Source of the DNA: JBCCCJ01 sp039029315
GTDB taxonomy: Bacteria > Bacteroidota > Bacteroidia > J057
Assembly (NCBI GenBank): GCA_039029315.1
Contig: JBCCGK010000055.1
Coordinates: 1 to 64,000, forward strand
Direction of reading: 5' to 3'
DNA length: 64,000 bases
Part shown: in pieces, positions 8,746-18,268 of the stretch
Layout of the letters: each line of letters starts with the position of its first letter
Position numbering within the stretch: the stretch's first letter is position 1
Notes under the pieces: model-generated
Seen by the model: the letters and a program-made list of their open reading frames with translations, nothing else
What the model was told of the DNA's origin: nothing
The model's database searches: none
Translations under genes and position numbers: made by a program

Positions 8746-9921
8746 CTATCTCCCCAATAGCGCTTCACGTGGCACATGAAACCTGTCCGGATCTTTCATG
8801 ACATCCCGGATGGTGCTATAGTGCGGAAACTGGGACCAATCGAGTTGTTTGTTGCCCTTTCGGGTCAGATCGCATTCAAAGTGAACCAGAAAGGTCCAAT
8901 CTGTTCTTCCATAGTGGCATAAGCCCCAGGAAAATCCCTGTCCGTCTTGGTTGTCGGCAAATTTATCGGGAATAAATGCACCACCTGCTGGCGGGATATC
9001 TTCCAAAGAAGTCACCACCTCAAAATGTATTCCGTCTTCCGAATACTGGACCGTGCCTTTCTCTGGACCCGCCCAATCCAGAATCGCTGCAATGCCTGTT
9101 TTCCAGGGAAAGACCCAAATTTCATGACCGCTATTGGTAACTGGATTTAAGGGATGCTTGACATAAGGCCCTTCTGGTTGATCCGCAATCGCCAATCCCC
9201 ATTTGGAATCGGTAAACATCTTTTCTCCGATGGGATGGCCTTTGTAATAAAGATAAAATTTTCCGTTCCTGATGATAATCCCCGGATCATGCACCGCTCC
9301 ACTATCCCAGGACCCGGCTTCCAGGGCATCTTGCCAATTGGAAAAACCAGATTTGGTGGGATTTCTCAACTTGCCATCCGGTGTTGTGGTCAAAATGGGT
9401 TCTGCCAATTTGGTCCAGGGGCCATCCGGCGAATCTGCCCAGGCCATTCCAATGACATTGCGTTGGACAAATTCAGCCCTGGCTTGATAGGATAGATAGT
9501 ATTTGCCATTGGCTACCAGGATATTGGTGGTAAACACACTGTAGTCATCCCAAGCGCCTTTGGGACCTCTTGTTACTGCTGGACCTTTTTCGGACCAGTT
9601 GATTCCATCAGAACTGGTTGCATACCAAATATCTGCCAACAACCAGCTGGATTTGGTATCATGGGTTCTAGTATACCAAACATAAAAGAGGCTGTCTACT
9701 TTGATAATCGTGCTGGGGTCTCTGCGACTGACGCCTGCTTCATAGCCCAGACCATTTACAGGCTGATAGCGAAAGCGTGTGTATAGCTCATTCTCACTGT
9801 CATTCTCTTGAAAACGCTGCATAGCAGCACTGAGAGACTTGTTTTGGTTGGACTCATCCTGGGAACAGGAGATGATCAATGTGCAAAACAACAGACCAGT
9901 TAGCAAGGCTATTCTTATCAT
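8746..9921 (-). CDS. GH117 family glycoside hydrolase (neoagaro-oligosaccharide hydrolase-like), lipoprotein
   Basis: 391 residues with a lipoprotein signal peptide ending IISC. The sequence closely follows the GH117 pattern: YTRFRYQPVNGLGYEAGVSR followed by RDP, FYVWYTR, DIWYATSSDGINW, VHDPGIIIRNGKFYLYYKG and SGHEIWVFPW. RDP, HDP and GHE correspond to the residues I recall as catalytic in exo-acting alpha-1,3-L-neoagaro-oligosaccharide hydrolases. It is the first gene of a minus-strand operon followed after 46 bp by a diverged GH117 copy and then a quinoprotein dehydrogenase. No agarase (GH16/GH50/GH86) lies in the window, so agar as substrate is likely but unproven. Confidence 0.85.
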   Translation of the reverse strand: MIRIALLTGLLFCTLIISCSQDESNQNKSLSAAMQRFQENDSENELYTRFRYQPVNGLGYEAGVSRRDPSTIIKVDSLFYVWYTRTHDTKSSWLLADIWYATSSDGINWSEKGPAVTRGPKGAWDDYSVFTTNILVANGKYYLSYQARAEFVQRNVIGMAWADSPDGPWTKLAEPILTTTPDGKLRNPTKSGFSNWQDALEAGSWDSGAVHDPGIIIRNGKFYLYYKGHPIGEKMFTDSKWGLAIADQPEGPYVKHPLNPVTNSGHEIWVFPWKTGIAAILDWAGPEKGTVQYSEDGIHFEVVTSLEDIPPAGGAFIPDKFADNQDGQGFSWGLCHYGRTDWTFLVHFECDLTRKGNKQLDWSQFPHYSTIRDVMKDPDRFHVPREALLGR

Positions 9922-10019
9922 TTGTCAAGGTATGCTCCGGTTTTCCAAATCTTTTGAGAGATTCTTTTACAAGATAAGAATAGCATTGAGACCTCAAAGC
10001 ATAGAATTGAATCCTTCTA

Positions 10020-10445
10020 CTACGAAGGCCAATACCCACACACAGTCCAACTGTTTATATAAAAACCTTCGTCTGTTTTTTCAAAAGAATACTCTGAAAC
10101 GGAACTTGCTTCAATCTTATAAGTTGCACGTACTTTCCCATTGACCATTTTCTTAATGATGAGTGTCTGAGGTTTGCAGGAACCTTTCAGGCATTGTTGG
10201 GCCCAGCTATGGAGATACGGACTGAGGAACGTTCCTTTCCGAAGGACAAGGCATTGTTTGATCCCGGAATGAGCTGTTGATTTCACTTCCAATTCTGCAT
10301 TCAGTCCGTCCACATTTTTGAAATAGCCTGCATTGACGCCGGATACTTCGATCATAAAGGCACCTCCTATGGTACCATTGATTTGCGCTTGGAGGACAAT
10401 GGATCCCAATAGAAAAATTGTCAATAAAAGGGTCTTTGGATTCAT
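10020..10445 (-). CDS. Exported gp19/tail-tube-like protein
   Basis: About 141 residues. The start at 10445 (alternative 10457) gives a signal peptide ending VLQAQ. The open frame continues upstream to 10724 but that part translates a dispersed repeat and is rejected. The mature part reads like a short T4 gp19/phage tail-tube family protein: AFMIEVSGVNAGYFKNVDGL at the front, then LVLRKGTF, a Trp-containing helix, and TLIIKKMVNGKVRATYKIEA. Typical tail-tube proteins of phages, T6SS or contractile injection systems are cytoplasmic and have no signal peptide. Four Cys in the mature part suit an exported, disulfide-bonded protein. No other tail genes are nearby. The family assignment is moderate. 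Confidence 0.55.
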   Translation of the reverse strand: MNPKTLLLTIFLLGSIVLQAQINGTIGGAFMIEVSGVNAGYFKNVDGLNAELEVKSTAHSGIKQCLVLRKGTFLSPYLHSWAQQCLKGSCKPQTLIIKKMVNGKVRATYKIEASSVSEYSFEKTDEGFYINSWTVCGYWPS

Positions 10446-10529
10446 CTGGAGTTGCATGATTTTTGGGTTAATAGGTTCCTCTGTTGGTTCCGACACCAAA
10501 AAGAATCGTAACATCTCTAGTGTGAACGG

Positions 10530-10637
10530 AGAAGGGGAAATCGTTGATTTCTGGCCTTGTGGGTTGATGTCTTCCGCTGGCGGGAGAGCGAGAGGATGGA
10601 AGATGATTGTCAAATATACATTTGTCCACCTAAGTAG
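10530..10637 (-). repeat. Dispersed MITE-like repeat, copy 1 (partial, inverted)
   Basis: Inverted and shortened copy of the repeat also at 45219-45374 and 63341-63499. It shares the CCAGAAATCAACGATTTCC block, the hairpin region (here altered to CCGCTGGCGGGAG) and the terminal TACATTTGTCCACCTAAG. A second terminal-like TTTGTCCACCCACTTACT occurs at 10717-10734, so the element may once have reached the next gene's stop codon. Its other end is degenerate. Confidence 0.75.
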
Positions 10638-10733
10638 GGAGATAATTTTGAATGAAGAATTATAAATATTGAATGGACTGTCAGACAGCGAGTTATCGGA
10701 TTTTTTATATTTAACTTTGTCCACCCACTTACT

Positions 10734-11717
10734 TCATTTCTCCCCCTTTACAAATAATGTATAGTCTGAAGTCCAGTTCTCCTCCTCGTCAGGAGCCACA
10801 GAAATCCAGATGAAATTTTCAGGACAAAGGGTTGTCTCGCATGCCCAAAAGGCCATCCGATGGAGGGGTTTATCCACAGTGAATCTGACACCTGCACCAG
10901 ATGTCTGATTGAGTACCGTAATCTCATGTTCAGTCACTTCCTCGCTATATCCAGTAAGAGCAAGGAAAACACTGGTATCTCTGAATTCCTTGATCAAGGA
11001 AAGTTCTGTGTTCTGAATGTCGATATAACCTTTTGGATCATCGACTGTTGAGACCTCCCAGGGAAAACTGACTGTGAATGCAGGGCCGCTTTTTTCTCCG
11101 TCTATCATGAAGAAATTATGATTGAACTGATCCGTCTCAATAAGCTTTTCTCCTGTGTTCTTCAGATGATGTTCTATAGAAAAACCATCATGCTTCAGCC
11201 TAATGGTTTTTTGATATACATATCCAAAACCGAAATTGCTGCTAAGCTCATGGGTAAAGCTGATTCGATCTTTTTCCTGCTCTATTTTCCAGCTGCCGTG
11301 ATCCAGAATTTTATAGGTTTTTCTCCAATTGTATTCCTGTTCAGCTTCTTTCTCTAGTACTCCTATCCCTATCCGAATGAATCCTTCTCCTGCTTCCGCC
11401 TCCTCATAGCCCAAACCAGGCTTGATATATCCTTCAACCGGTCCGGGAAGATCTTCGTGATAGAGGGGATCATGGGTATCTTTCCAATAGCCAAAATACT
11501 CATGGCCTTGATAGGTCAGAGTTTCGATGACTCCTGACCAGTCGAAACGGGTAGCCCGATACAGACCGTTTTCCCGATCTGGAAGGTACACCTTCATTGT
11601 TACATGATCGTTGACTAGTGTAGCATGTGGATAGCGATCCAATTGGAGTTCTTGTGAAGCACAATTGGTTGATAGGAAAAGCATCCCTATTACGAGTGGT
11701 AGATAGATGTTCTTCAT
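10734..11717 (-). CDS. Galactose-mutarotase-like fold lipoprotein
   Basis: 327 residues with a lipoprotein signal peptide ending STNC. The sequence resembles the aldose 1-epimerase-like superfamily: early R-x-T-R-F-D-W-S-G, a long central beta-rich stretch with FSIEHHLKNTG, TDQFNHNFFMIDG (the His position expected in a mutarotase-like active site) and a C-terminal CPENFIWISVAP segment. It probably binds or modifies a sugar outside the inner membrane; epimerase activity is not certain. The gene stands alone between a dispersed repeat and the divergent AraC regulator. Confidence 0.65.
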   Translation of the reverse strand: MKNIYLPLVIGMLFLSTNCASQELQLDRYPHATLVNDHVTMKVYLPDRENGLYRATRFDWSGVIETLTYQGHEYFGYWKDTHDPLYHEDLPGPVEGYIKPGLGYEEAEAGEGFIRIGIGVLEKEAEQEYNWRKTYKILDHGSWKIEQEKDRISFTHELSSNFGFGYVYQKTIRLKHDGFSIEHHLKNTGEKLIETDQFNHNFFMIDGEKSGPAFTVSFPWEVSTVDDPKGYIDIQNTELSLIKEFRDTSVFLALTGYSEEVTEHEITVLNQTSGAGVRFTVDKPLHRMAFWACETTLCPENFIWISVAPDEEENWTSDYTLFVKGEK

Positions 11718-12001
11718 TGGACAAGGGGTTAGGATATCTGTAGACGAATCGTTCTTGAATTTATGAAAAGATTGAGAATAGTTGGCAGATCAGGAATTGG
11801 ATGAGCAAAAAGAAAAACGCAAAACTTAGAGCGTGAACAAGTCTTCTCTTCTTCCTGGCCCATTCGAAATGTTGCCGGTGAATCCTAACAAAAGGCCAAT
11901 GAAGAGAGTGGACGGAAATGATACATGAATTGTCTCGATTTCACTTTCACTTGAACCCTGAGGTCGGGAACTGTATCTTTCCGTAGAAATTGGCCTGATA
12001 C
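11718..12001. other. Divergent intergenic region, no gene seen
   Basis: 284 bp between the divergent mutarotase-like lipoprotein and the AraC regulator. It must contain both promoters. A TATCTTTC box at about 11970, one base off the Bacteroidota TAnnTTTG element, is the only candidate I see for the AraC gene. No ORF or strong hairpin was noticed. Confidence 0.4.
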
Positions 12002-13144
12002 ATGGATACGGATACCATACAGTTGCTTTTGATCCTGATTCTCTTTGTGTTGGGAATGCTGAGCTTATTCCTGATTACTCATCCTCGTGGCAATCGAAAG
12101 AGCAATACCTTGCTGGGGATTTTATTGCTATCCTGGTCTTTGATGTTATTGGATAGTCTGGCGATTATTTCGGGATGGACAGTCTCCCATACCCGACTGG
12201 CTTTCTGGACAAACCAATTGTTTTTGGTTATCGGCCCGTTGTTATATTTATACACGCGATCTGTCCTTCATCCACATTTTCGACTACGAGCAGTCGATTT
12301 ATGGCATCTGCTTCCCTTTGTTTTGATCTTGGGGGCGACGCAGATTGGCTGGCAGAGTCTTCCTGCTGATATACGCCTGGAAGCCGTCAAAACTGCCTAT
12401 ACGATGCGGGAGGATTGGTTGGGAGGGCTGATTCTTATCATCCAGGCACAGTTTGGGATTTATTTATGGTTGGCGTTTCGTGAATTGAAACGGTATAGCC
12501 TTCAGTTGAAAAACAATTACTCAAGAGGAGATCAAATTAACCTTCCCTGGTTGCGGTTTTTTCTCTGGGGCATTTTGATCGTGGTTGGAATCGGTGCCTT
12601 GCAGAACCTCATGCGCTTCCTGACAGATTCCAATCAGGGATATGAATGGAGCATACTGATTAGTGGATTCGCATTGCTGACCTTTTTTGTGTGGTTCACC
12701 CTGAAGGCCTTACGCCAGCCAGAGATTTTTTCTGGCTTGCCTCCATTGACACCTCCTCCCTCGGAGCGCAGTATGACCGAAGCAGAACAAGCATCACTCC
12801 GAGCGCTGGCTGATCGTTTACAAAGTTATATGCAAGAACATCAGGCTTTTTTGCAGCCTGACCTCAGCCTGAAAGCGCTGGCTGTCCAGCTTTCTGTTTC
12901 TCCCCGCGACCTTTCTCAAGCGATCAATCGCATTCTGGGACAGAGTTTTTTTGACTATATCAACCAACACCGGATCACCCTGGCTCAACAAAAAATCGCG
13001 AAAGCCGAAGATCCCAAGATCACTGTGCTCGAAATCATGTATGAGGTCGGTTTTCAATCCAAATCCTCCTTCAACACTGCCTTCAAAAAATTCACTGGCA
13101 TGACCCCGACCCAATGGAAGGCACAGACCCAACATGCTGAATAA
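12002..13144 (+). CDS. Membrane-bound AraC-family transcriptional regulator
   Basis: 380 residues. The first ~240 form seven or so hydrophobic segments, beginning TIQLLLILILFVLGMLSLFL, a membrane sensor module common in Bacteroidota. A linker follows and then an AraC HTH_18 domain (~285-375): LKALAVQLSVSPRDLSQAIN as first helix-turn-helix, VLEIMYEVGFQSKSSFNTAF as second, and FKKFTGMTPTQWK. It is expected to sense a membrane or external signal and control nearby genes, such as the Lnt-like gene 112 bp downstream on the same strand or the divergent lipoprotein. The target is inference. Confidence 0.88.
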   Translation: MDTDTIQLLLILILFVLGMLSLFLITHPRGNRKSNTLLGILLLSWSLMLLDSLAIISGWTVSHTRLAFWTNQLFLVIGPLLYLYTRSVLHPHFRLRAVDLWHLLPFVLILGATQIGWQSLPADIRLEAVKTAYTMREDWLGGLILIIQAQFGIYLWLAFRELKRYSLQLKNNYSRGDQINLPWLRFFLWGILIVVGIGALQNLMRFLTDSNQGYEWSILISGFALLTFFVWFTLKALRQPEIFSGLPPLTPPPSERSMTEAEQASLRALADRLQSYMQEHQAFLQPDLSLKALAVQLSVSPRDLSQAINRILGQSFFDYINQHRITLAQQKIAKAEDPKITVLEIMYEVGFQSKSSFNTAFKKFTGMTPTQWKAQTQHAE

Positions 13145-13256
13145 ATCCGTACGACTTTGCGATGTCCTCCCAATTAGGCGTTCGGATACAGAAAGTCGGT
13201 CGATTCTCACCCCGGCCGTTTGCGAATTTGCTTTCATTTCCACCTAATCCGACAAA

Positions 13257-14843
13257 ATGAAAGTTCGCCAATCTCTGATCCTGTCCTCTCTGCTGTTTCT
13301 TGCCAGCGTTCTTCTTTCTCCCAAATGGCTTGTACCCCTTGCTGCCTGGGTTGTGCCGATCTTGTTGATTCGCCTATTTCGCACACACACACTCTGGAAA
13401 GCCATCTTACTCGTGTATATTCCTACTTCACTCGGAGGAATCATCGCCAACTATGGGGTGGTTCCTTATCCTTTGCCAATATTCCTGGGTATACTCTTGC
13501 TTGGAGGACTGTTTGGTTTGATTCCCTTGTTGCTGGATCGTTGGCTTCATTCTCGACTGCCTGATCTACTGGCTACATTGGTATATCCAGCTGCTGTGGT
13601 TCTGCTGGATTACTGGACGGCATCCGGTCCACAGGGGGTATGGGGCAATGTCGCCAATACCCAGTATGGATTCCTGCCCTTGATGCAATTGGCATCTGTT
13701 ACAGGGATATGGGGAATCGGATTTCTGATCTATTGGGCAGGTCCTATGGTCAATCTCCTTGATGAACGTTGGCGTCAAAAGGCCTCTCTTCGGCCAGCCA
13801 TGCTGTATGGAGGATTGCTATTGCTTGTAATCGCCGGTGGAGGGATACGGATGCTTACTGCACCCCAGGCGGATAAGAACATCAAAGTCGCAGGCCTCTC
13901 GGTCAACAATCTATTCATCCTGCAGCGTATGTATGAGGCTGAAAAAGGAGAACCCATCATGATTCCTAGCCGGATCAGTCAATCTGACCCGGCACTCGCC
14001 GAACTCAGCTCGGTCTATCCAGCCTTCTTTGCAGAATCCAGTGCGCCTCGATTCACTCCAGTTCTACAGGCATATGAAGAATCCTTGGAGAATTTGTTTC
14101 AGCAGAGCCTGCGAGCAGTCGACGAAGGCGCAGAGGTAATTGTCTGGTCGGAGGGCAGTGTAACTTGTCTCAAATTCATGGAGCAGGATTTCATTGCAAT
14201 GGGGCAACAATTCGCAGCAGAACACCAGGTATATCTGTTTTTTCCGATGGCCGTATTTCTTCCGGACCAATTTGATACTGGCCAGCCTTATCTGGAGAAT
14301 AAAGTTCTCAGCATTGATCCTCAAGGCACGATTCTCCATACCTATTACAAAAATGTTCCGGTCCCGGACTTGGAACCCTCTGTGCCTGGTGATGGCAAAC
14401 TAGCTGTATTCGCAACCCCTCACGGAAAGATCAGTCCAGCCATTTGTTATGATGCAGATTTCCCGGCAATGATGCGCCAATTGAGTGAGCTGGATTCTGA
14501 ACTGCTTGTGTTGCCTTCCGGGGATTGGGACGCCATTGATCCGATTCATGGGAGGATGGCATTGATCAGAGGAATTGAAAATGGGTGTGCTGTCCTGCGC
14601 CCCGTCAATCAGGCAAGAACGCTGGCCAGTGATGCCTATGGTCGTGTATTGGCTTTGGATGACTTTTTTGCAGATGAAGATCATTTGTTGATCGTTGATT
14701 TGCCTATTCAGTCTGTCTCAACCTTGTATGGTCGATTTGGGGATTGGTTTGTATGGGTGTGTGGAATGATTCTGATTGTCTGCTGTGGACTGTGGATTTG
14801 GACAATTGTCGCCCAGAGAATCAAACTCAGGCGAACAGATTGA
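13257..14843 (+). CDS. Apolipoprotein N-acyltransferase-like membrane nitrilase
   Basis: 528 residues. Six or so membrane segments occupy residues 1-205, followed by a periplasmic carbon-nitrogen hydrolase (nitrilase) domain and a last membrane helix near 500-520, the Lnt layout. The catalytic triad is visible as Glu in VIVWSEGSV, Lys in YYKNVPVPDLEP and Cys in AICYDADFP. It is more divergent than housekeeping Lnt, and its pairing with a membrane AraC regulator suggests a specialised paralogue rather than the essential enzyme. The start ATG at 13257 is 112 bp after the AraC stop. The acyl donor and substrate are unknown. Confidence 0.75.
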   Translation: MKVRQSLILSSLLFLASVLLSPKWLVPLAAWVVPILLIRLFRTHTLWKAILLVYIPTSLGGIIANYGVVPYPLPIFLGILLLGGLFGLIPLLLDRWLHSRLPDLLATLVYPAAVVLLDYWTASGPQGVWGNVANTQYGFLPLMQLASVTGIWGIGFLIYWAGPMVNLLDERWRQKASLRPAMLYGGLLLLVIAGGGIRMLTAPQADKNIKVAGLSVNNLFILQRMYEAEKGEPIMIPSRISQSDPALAELSSVYPAFFAESSAPRFTPVLQAYEESLENLFQQSLRAVDEGAEVIVWSEGSVTCLKFMEQDFIAMGQQFAAEHQVYLFFPMAVFLPDQFDTGQPYLENKVLSIDPQGTILHTYYKNVPVPDLEPSVPGDGKLAVFATPHGKISPAICYDADFPAMMRQLSELDSELLVLPSGDWDAIDPIHGRMALIRGIENGCAVLRPVNQARTLASDAYGRVLALDDFFADEDHLLIVDLPIQSVSTLYGRFGDWFVWVCGMILIVCCGLWIWTIVAQRIKLRRTD

Positions 14844-14850
14844 ATGATAT

Positions 14851-17800
14851 CTAGCCACTTGCATTGGTTGGGATGTTCTCCAGGATAATTTGCGTGCCTT
14901 TGTCTGGCTCAGATCTGAGAGATATCTTGGCACCAATGAGTTCGCTTCTGTGGATCATATTACGCAAGCCTCTCCCGCCATTTTTTTGTTCCAATTGATG
15001 CAAATCAAATCCTTTTCCATCATCCCAAAAAGAGATCCTGGCTTGGGCATGGGTCCATTCGATGTTCAGCTCAGTGTTTGAGGCTTTGGCGTATTTCAGG
15101 CTGTTGTTCATGGCCTCCTTGAAGATCATCATCACCTGCTTTCGGATCTGAGGTCCTAATTGCTGTTCCCGAAAGGATTCCTGTAGACCTTTGGTACGAA
15201 AGGTGATGTCTGTATTTTCGAATAGATCTTCTCCAAAGTCCTTGAGTCGAAGAAAGGTATCAAACAAGGAATCATGATGTGGGTCGATCACCCAAAGGAG
15301 GTCTTTGAATCCAGAAGCAAGTTCTGTTACATTGTCTCGAATCTTGCCCAACCAGGAGTCAGGAGCCTGATCATTGCGTAGGCTCCTTTCGGCCAATTCG
15401 AGGAACAGGGAAATTTTGGTGATCTTGTTTCCCAATTCATCATGGAAATCAGCCGCATTTTCCTGACGCAACTGTTCTCGCTCCTCCATGAGTGCCTGTT
15501 GAAGTTGGGCTTCTTCCTTGAGCTTCCTGACTTTTTGATTGAGTCGGTAGCGATAGAATAGATACAATCCTGTGAAGAAGATGCACACATACACACAGTA
15601 AGCAAAGGGAGTCTCCCAAAAGGGAGGAAGCACCTTCACCTGAAGTTTTGCCGGACAATCGCTCCACATCCCTCGATGGTTGCTTCCATCAATGTGCATC
15701 TCATAGGTTCCAGGTGAAAGCTTGAATAAGCGCAATTCAGCAGTATTTCCGATGTCGATCCAATGATCCTGGACGCCGGGAATCTGATATCGATATAGAT
15801 TGTTCTCTGGTTGACTTAGGTCGAGAGAAGCAAAACGTATCTGGATAGAGTTTTCATTGTGTTCAAGGGTGATGGCCTTTTCCTGAATGGCCTTTGGCTG
15901 AGAAACAAAAATGGATTCTTTCCCATTGTTTTTGTCCTCTCGAATCACGGCAAAATCATGAATCACCACCTGATGATGAATGGACTCCAGGGTCTCGTAA
16001 TGTTCATTCCAGATAGAAAGACCTCCTTGACTTCCCAAAAAGATCCGATCTTCCTTGTCAATGTACAAGGCCCTATTGTTGAACGTATTATCTGCCAGAC
16101 CTTCCCGCAGGGTAATATGCGAGAGAAGCTTGAGTTGGGAAGCTTCTGCATCATATCGGCATTGAAGCAAACCCTGGTTGGTACTCAACCAGAGATTTCC
16201 TTTGGAGTCTTCTTCTATTGCATGGATGTATTCATCAGGCAGACCTTCTCCTATCCCAAAAACCTGAAAGGTCTGTCTGGACTCCTCTCCTTGTGCCTTG
16301 TATAAGTTCAGCCCTTGGGCTGTTCCGATCCACATCTGTCCTGCCTGATCCCTGAAGATGTCATTGATGGTATTGTTGCTGAGGCTTGTGTTCTGCCCAT
16401 ATGTGTGAAAAAAGTTCTGAAAACTCCCCGCTACAGTATCAGAAATCATTTTGCTCAGCCCATTGAAAGTCCCAATCCATAGGTTTCCCTCAGAATCAAA
16501 CTCACTCACATAGGTAGTAGAATTCGCCAAAGCATCGGTTCGATTAAGATCCATTCCGTAATGAGACATCGCTTTTGCATCAAGATGTTCAGATACAGTG
16601 AGCTTAGAGAGGCTGGTATAGGTCGAAAGCCAGAATTGGTATTTGTTAATCGGATTGACACTGAACAGGAAGCTATATGTGGATAGCTTTTTGTTAATGA
16701 TGCTGATGAATCTGGGACTCTGCTCTTGTTTGGCCAGATCCACCATAAACAAGCCATTATAGGTGGAGATCCACAGTCGATGATATAGATCGATCGTCAA
16801 TCCATAAATCAGATTGCTTTGAAGGCGATGTTTCTTGCCTTCTTCTGCCTTGAACTGTTGGATGATACATTGTCTGTCCAGAAGATCCTTTTTTTTTGCC
16901 TTGAATAAGCCTTCTCTACTCCCAATCCACATATATCCCCAGGCGTCTTCCACAATAGCAGTGATGTTTTGCTGCTTGAGCGCACATTGTTGCCCCGATA
17001 CCGAAGCAAGCGTAAAAAACAAATTGTCATCCAGGCTTAGCCGTTCAAGCCCATTCGGACTAGCAAACCAGATGTTTTGATGTTGATCTTCGAAGATTTG
17101 CGCAATATTCCCTTTGATTGGGAGTTGTGAGCGATTGTTTTCTGCAAAACGAATCGGATGTTCCTCAAGCCTATGCTGTTTAACATGGTAGGTTTTGATC
17201 CCGTTTTTCCATGTGCCGACCCATAGCTTTCGCTGCTGATCGAGAAGGATATGATAGATGAAATAATCTGCTGTTATGGAGTCAGATTGATCCCGAAAGG
17301 GGCCCCAGGAATAAGTGAGATCTGGCTGGACATCAACATACAAAACGCCCAGATTGGTACCTATAATGACCAAGGAAGAATCCCATTCTGCAAATGCCCA
17401 GGCCTGGATCCGGGAAATGTCATAATGGGAGGCGATTTGCTCAAATTGCAATTCCTCCGTCTGATGATAGATGTTGATGCCTTTGTTAGTTCCTATCCAT
17501 ATATCTCCCCGACAATCTTCAAAAAATTTCCATACTACCCGATCACTGAGGGAATATGGTGTGGACGGATCAGTGCCAGCATAATCAATCAAGTCTTGTG
17601 CCCGATTGATTCGAAACAAACCTCGATAGGTCCCCACCCAAATCATGCCGCGACTGTCTTCGAATAAGGAAAGAATATACAAGGTTTCGTCCTTATACAA
17701 AGAATCATTGTCAGGAAAGGCTTTTGGGAGTTGGACGAATGAAATCTGTTGATTTTCAGGATTCAAGGTGTGCAAACCTTTACTTGTGCCTATCCAGATT

Positions 17801-18081
17801 GTCCCATCGGAGGTCTGGATGGAACAGACAATGTTGTTGTTTCTTAGACCATCTGTGCGGTTTGCCTCTGACCGATAATGAATAAATTCTTTTCCATCAA
17901 ATCGATTCAAACCAGCATCTGTGCCGATCCATAGGAAGCCTTGTTGATCCTGAAACAGGCCACTGATTTGATCGCTGGAAAGACCATTTCGGTGAGAAAA
18001 GTGTTGATGTCGATACGTTTGTCCTTGCGCTACAATCCCTGGGAAACAAAGAAGAAATGTATAAAACAATCGGCTATTCAC
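14851..18081 (-). CDS. Reg_prop/Y_Y_Y sensor histidine kinase (HisKA_3 type)
   Basis: About 1076 residues. No ATG is available; I prefer the GTG at 18081, with TTG at 18093 as alternative, because it starts a signal peptide ending IVAQG. Residues ~25-700 are two-component regulator propeller repeats (for example FQDQQGFLWIGTDAGLNRFD), then a Y_Y_Y domain, one transmembrane helix (FAYCVYVCIFFTGLYLFY), a coiled linker and a HisKA_3 kinase with the His in DFHDELGNKITKI. The ATPase has DDGKGF and GGRGLRNM. HisKA_3 kinases normally pair with NarL/LuxR-type regulators, and none lies nearby. It is convergent with the Lnt-like gene, with a gap of only 7 bp. Confidence 0.88.
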   Translation of the reverse strand: MNSRLFYTFLLCFPGIVAQGQTYRHQHFSHRNGLSSDQISGLFQDQQGFLWIGTDAGLNRFDGKEFIHYRSEANRTDGLRNNNIVCSIQTSDGTIWIGTSKGLHTLNPENQQISFVQLPKAFPDNDSLYKDETLYILSLFEDSRGMIWVGTYRGLFRINRAQDLIDYAGTDPSTPYSLSDRVVWKFFEDCRGDIWIGTNKGINIYHQTEELQFEQIASHYDISRIQAWAFAEWDSSLVIIGTNLGVLYVDVQPDLTYSWGPFRDQSDSITADYFIYHILLDQQRKLWVGTWKNGIKTYHVKQHRLEEHPIRFAENNRSQLPIKGNIAQIFEDQHQNIWFASPNGLERLSLDDNLFFTLASVSGQQCALKQQNITAIVEDAWGYMWIGSREGLFKAKKKDLLDRQCIIQQFKAEEGKKHRLQSNLIYGLTIDLYHRLWISTYNGLFMVDLAKQEQSPRFISIINKKLSTYSFLFSVNPINKYQFWLSTYTSLSKLTVSEHLDAKAMSHYGMDLNRTDALANSTTYVSEFDSEGNLWIGTFNGLSKMISDTVAGSFQNFFHTYGQNTSLSNNTINDIFRDQAGQMWIGTAQGLNLYKAQGEESRQTFQVFGIGEGLPDEYIHAIEEDSKGNLWLSTNQGLLQCRYDAEASQLKLLSHITLREGLADNTFNNRALYIDKEDRIFLGSQGGLSIWNEHYETLESIHHQVVIHDFAVIREDKNNGKESIFVSQPKAIQEKAITLEHNENSIQIRFASLDLSQPENNLYRYQIPGVQDHWIDIGNTAELRLFKLSPGTYEMHIDGSNHRGMWSDCPAKLQVKVLPPFWETPFAYCVYVCIFFTGLYLFYRYRLNQKVRKLKEEAQLQQALMEEREQLRQENAADFHDELGNKITKISLFLELAERSLRNDQAPDSWLGKIRDNVTELASGFKDLLWVIDPHHDSLFDTFLRLKDFGEDLFENTDITFRTKGLQESFREQQLGPQIRKQVMMIFKEAMNNSLKYAKASNTELNIEWTHAQARISFWDDGKGFDLHQLEQKNGGRGLRNMIHRSELIGAKISLRSEPDKGTQIILENIPTNASG

Positions 18082-18268
18082 AGTATATAACAATTGGATA
18101 TAAACCCCCTAGCAAAAGCCTTATGCCTGAATTTGCGGAAAAGATTTGCCATTCGCAATCGAGAATCCTCTGAGAGCCAACACAGGCTTTGTCGTCAATG
18201 ATGGGGTGCCAGCTCATGAGAGAATGGCCCCGATAAGGAGATGAGGCTTCCATGAATCGTCTGATCCA

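Noticed and set aside
10446..10724. N-terminal extension of the gp19-like gene (open frame to 10724)
   Set aside because: It translates dispersed repeat copy 1 and lacks protein character, while a signal peptide starts at 10445 or 10457.
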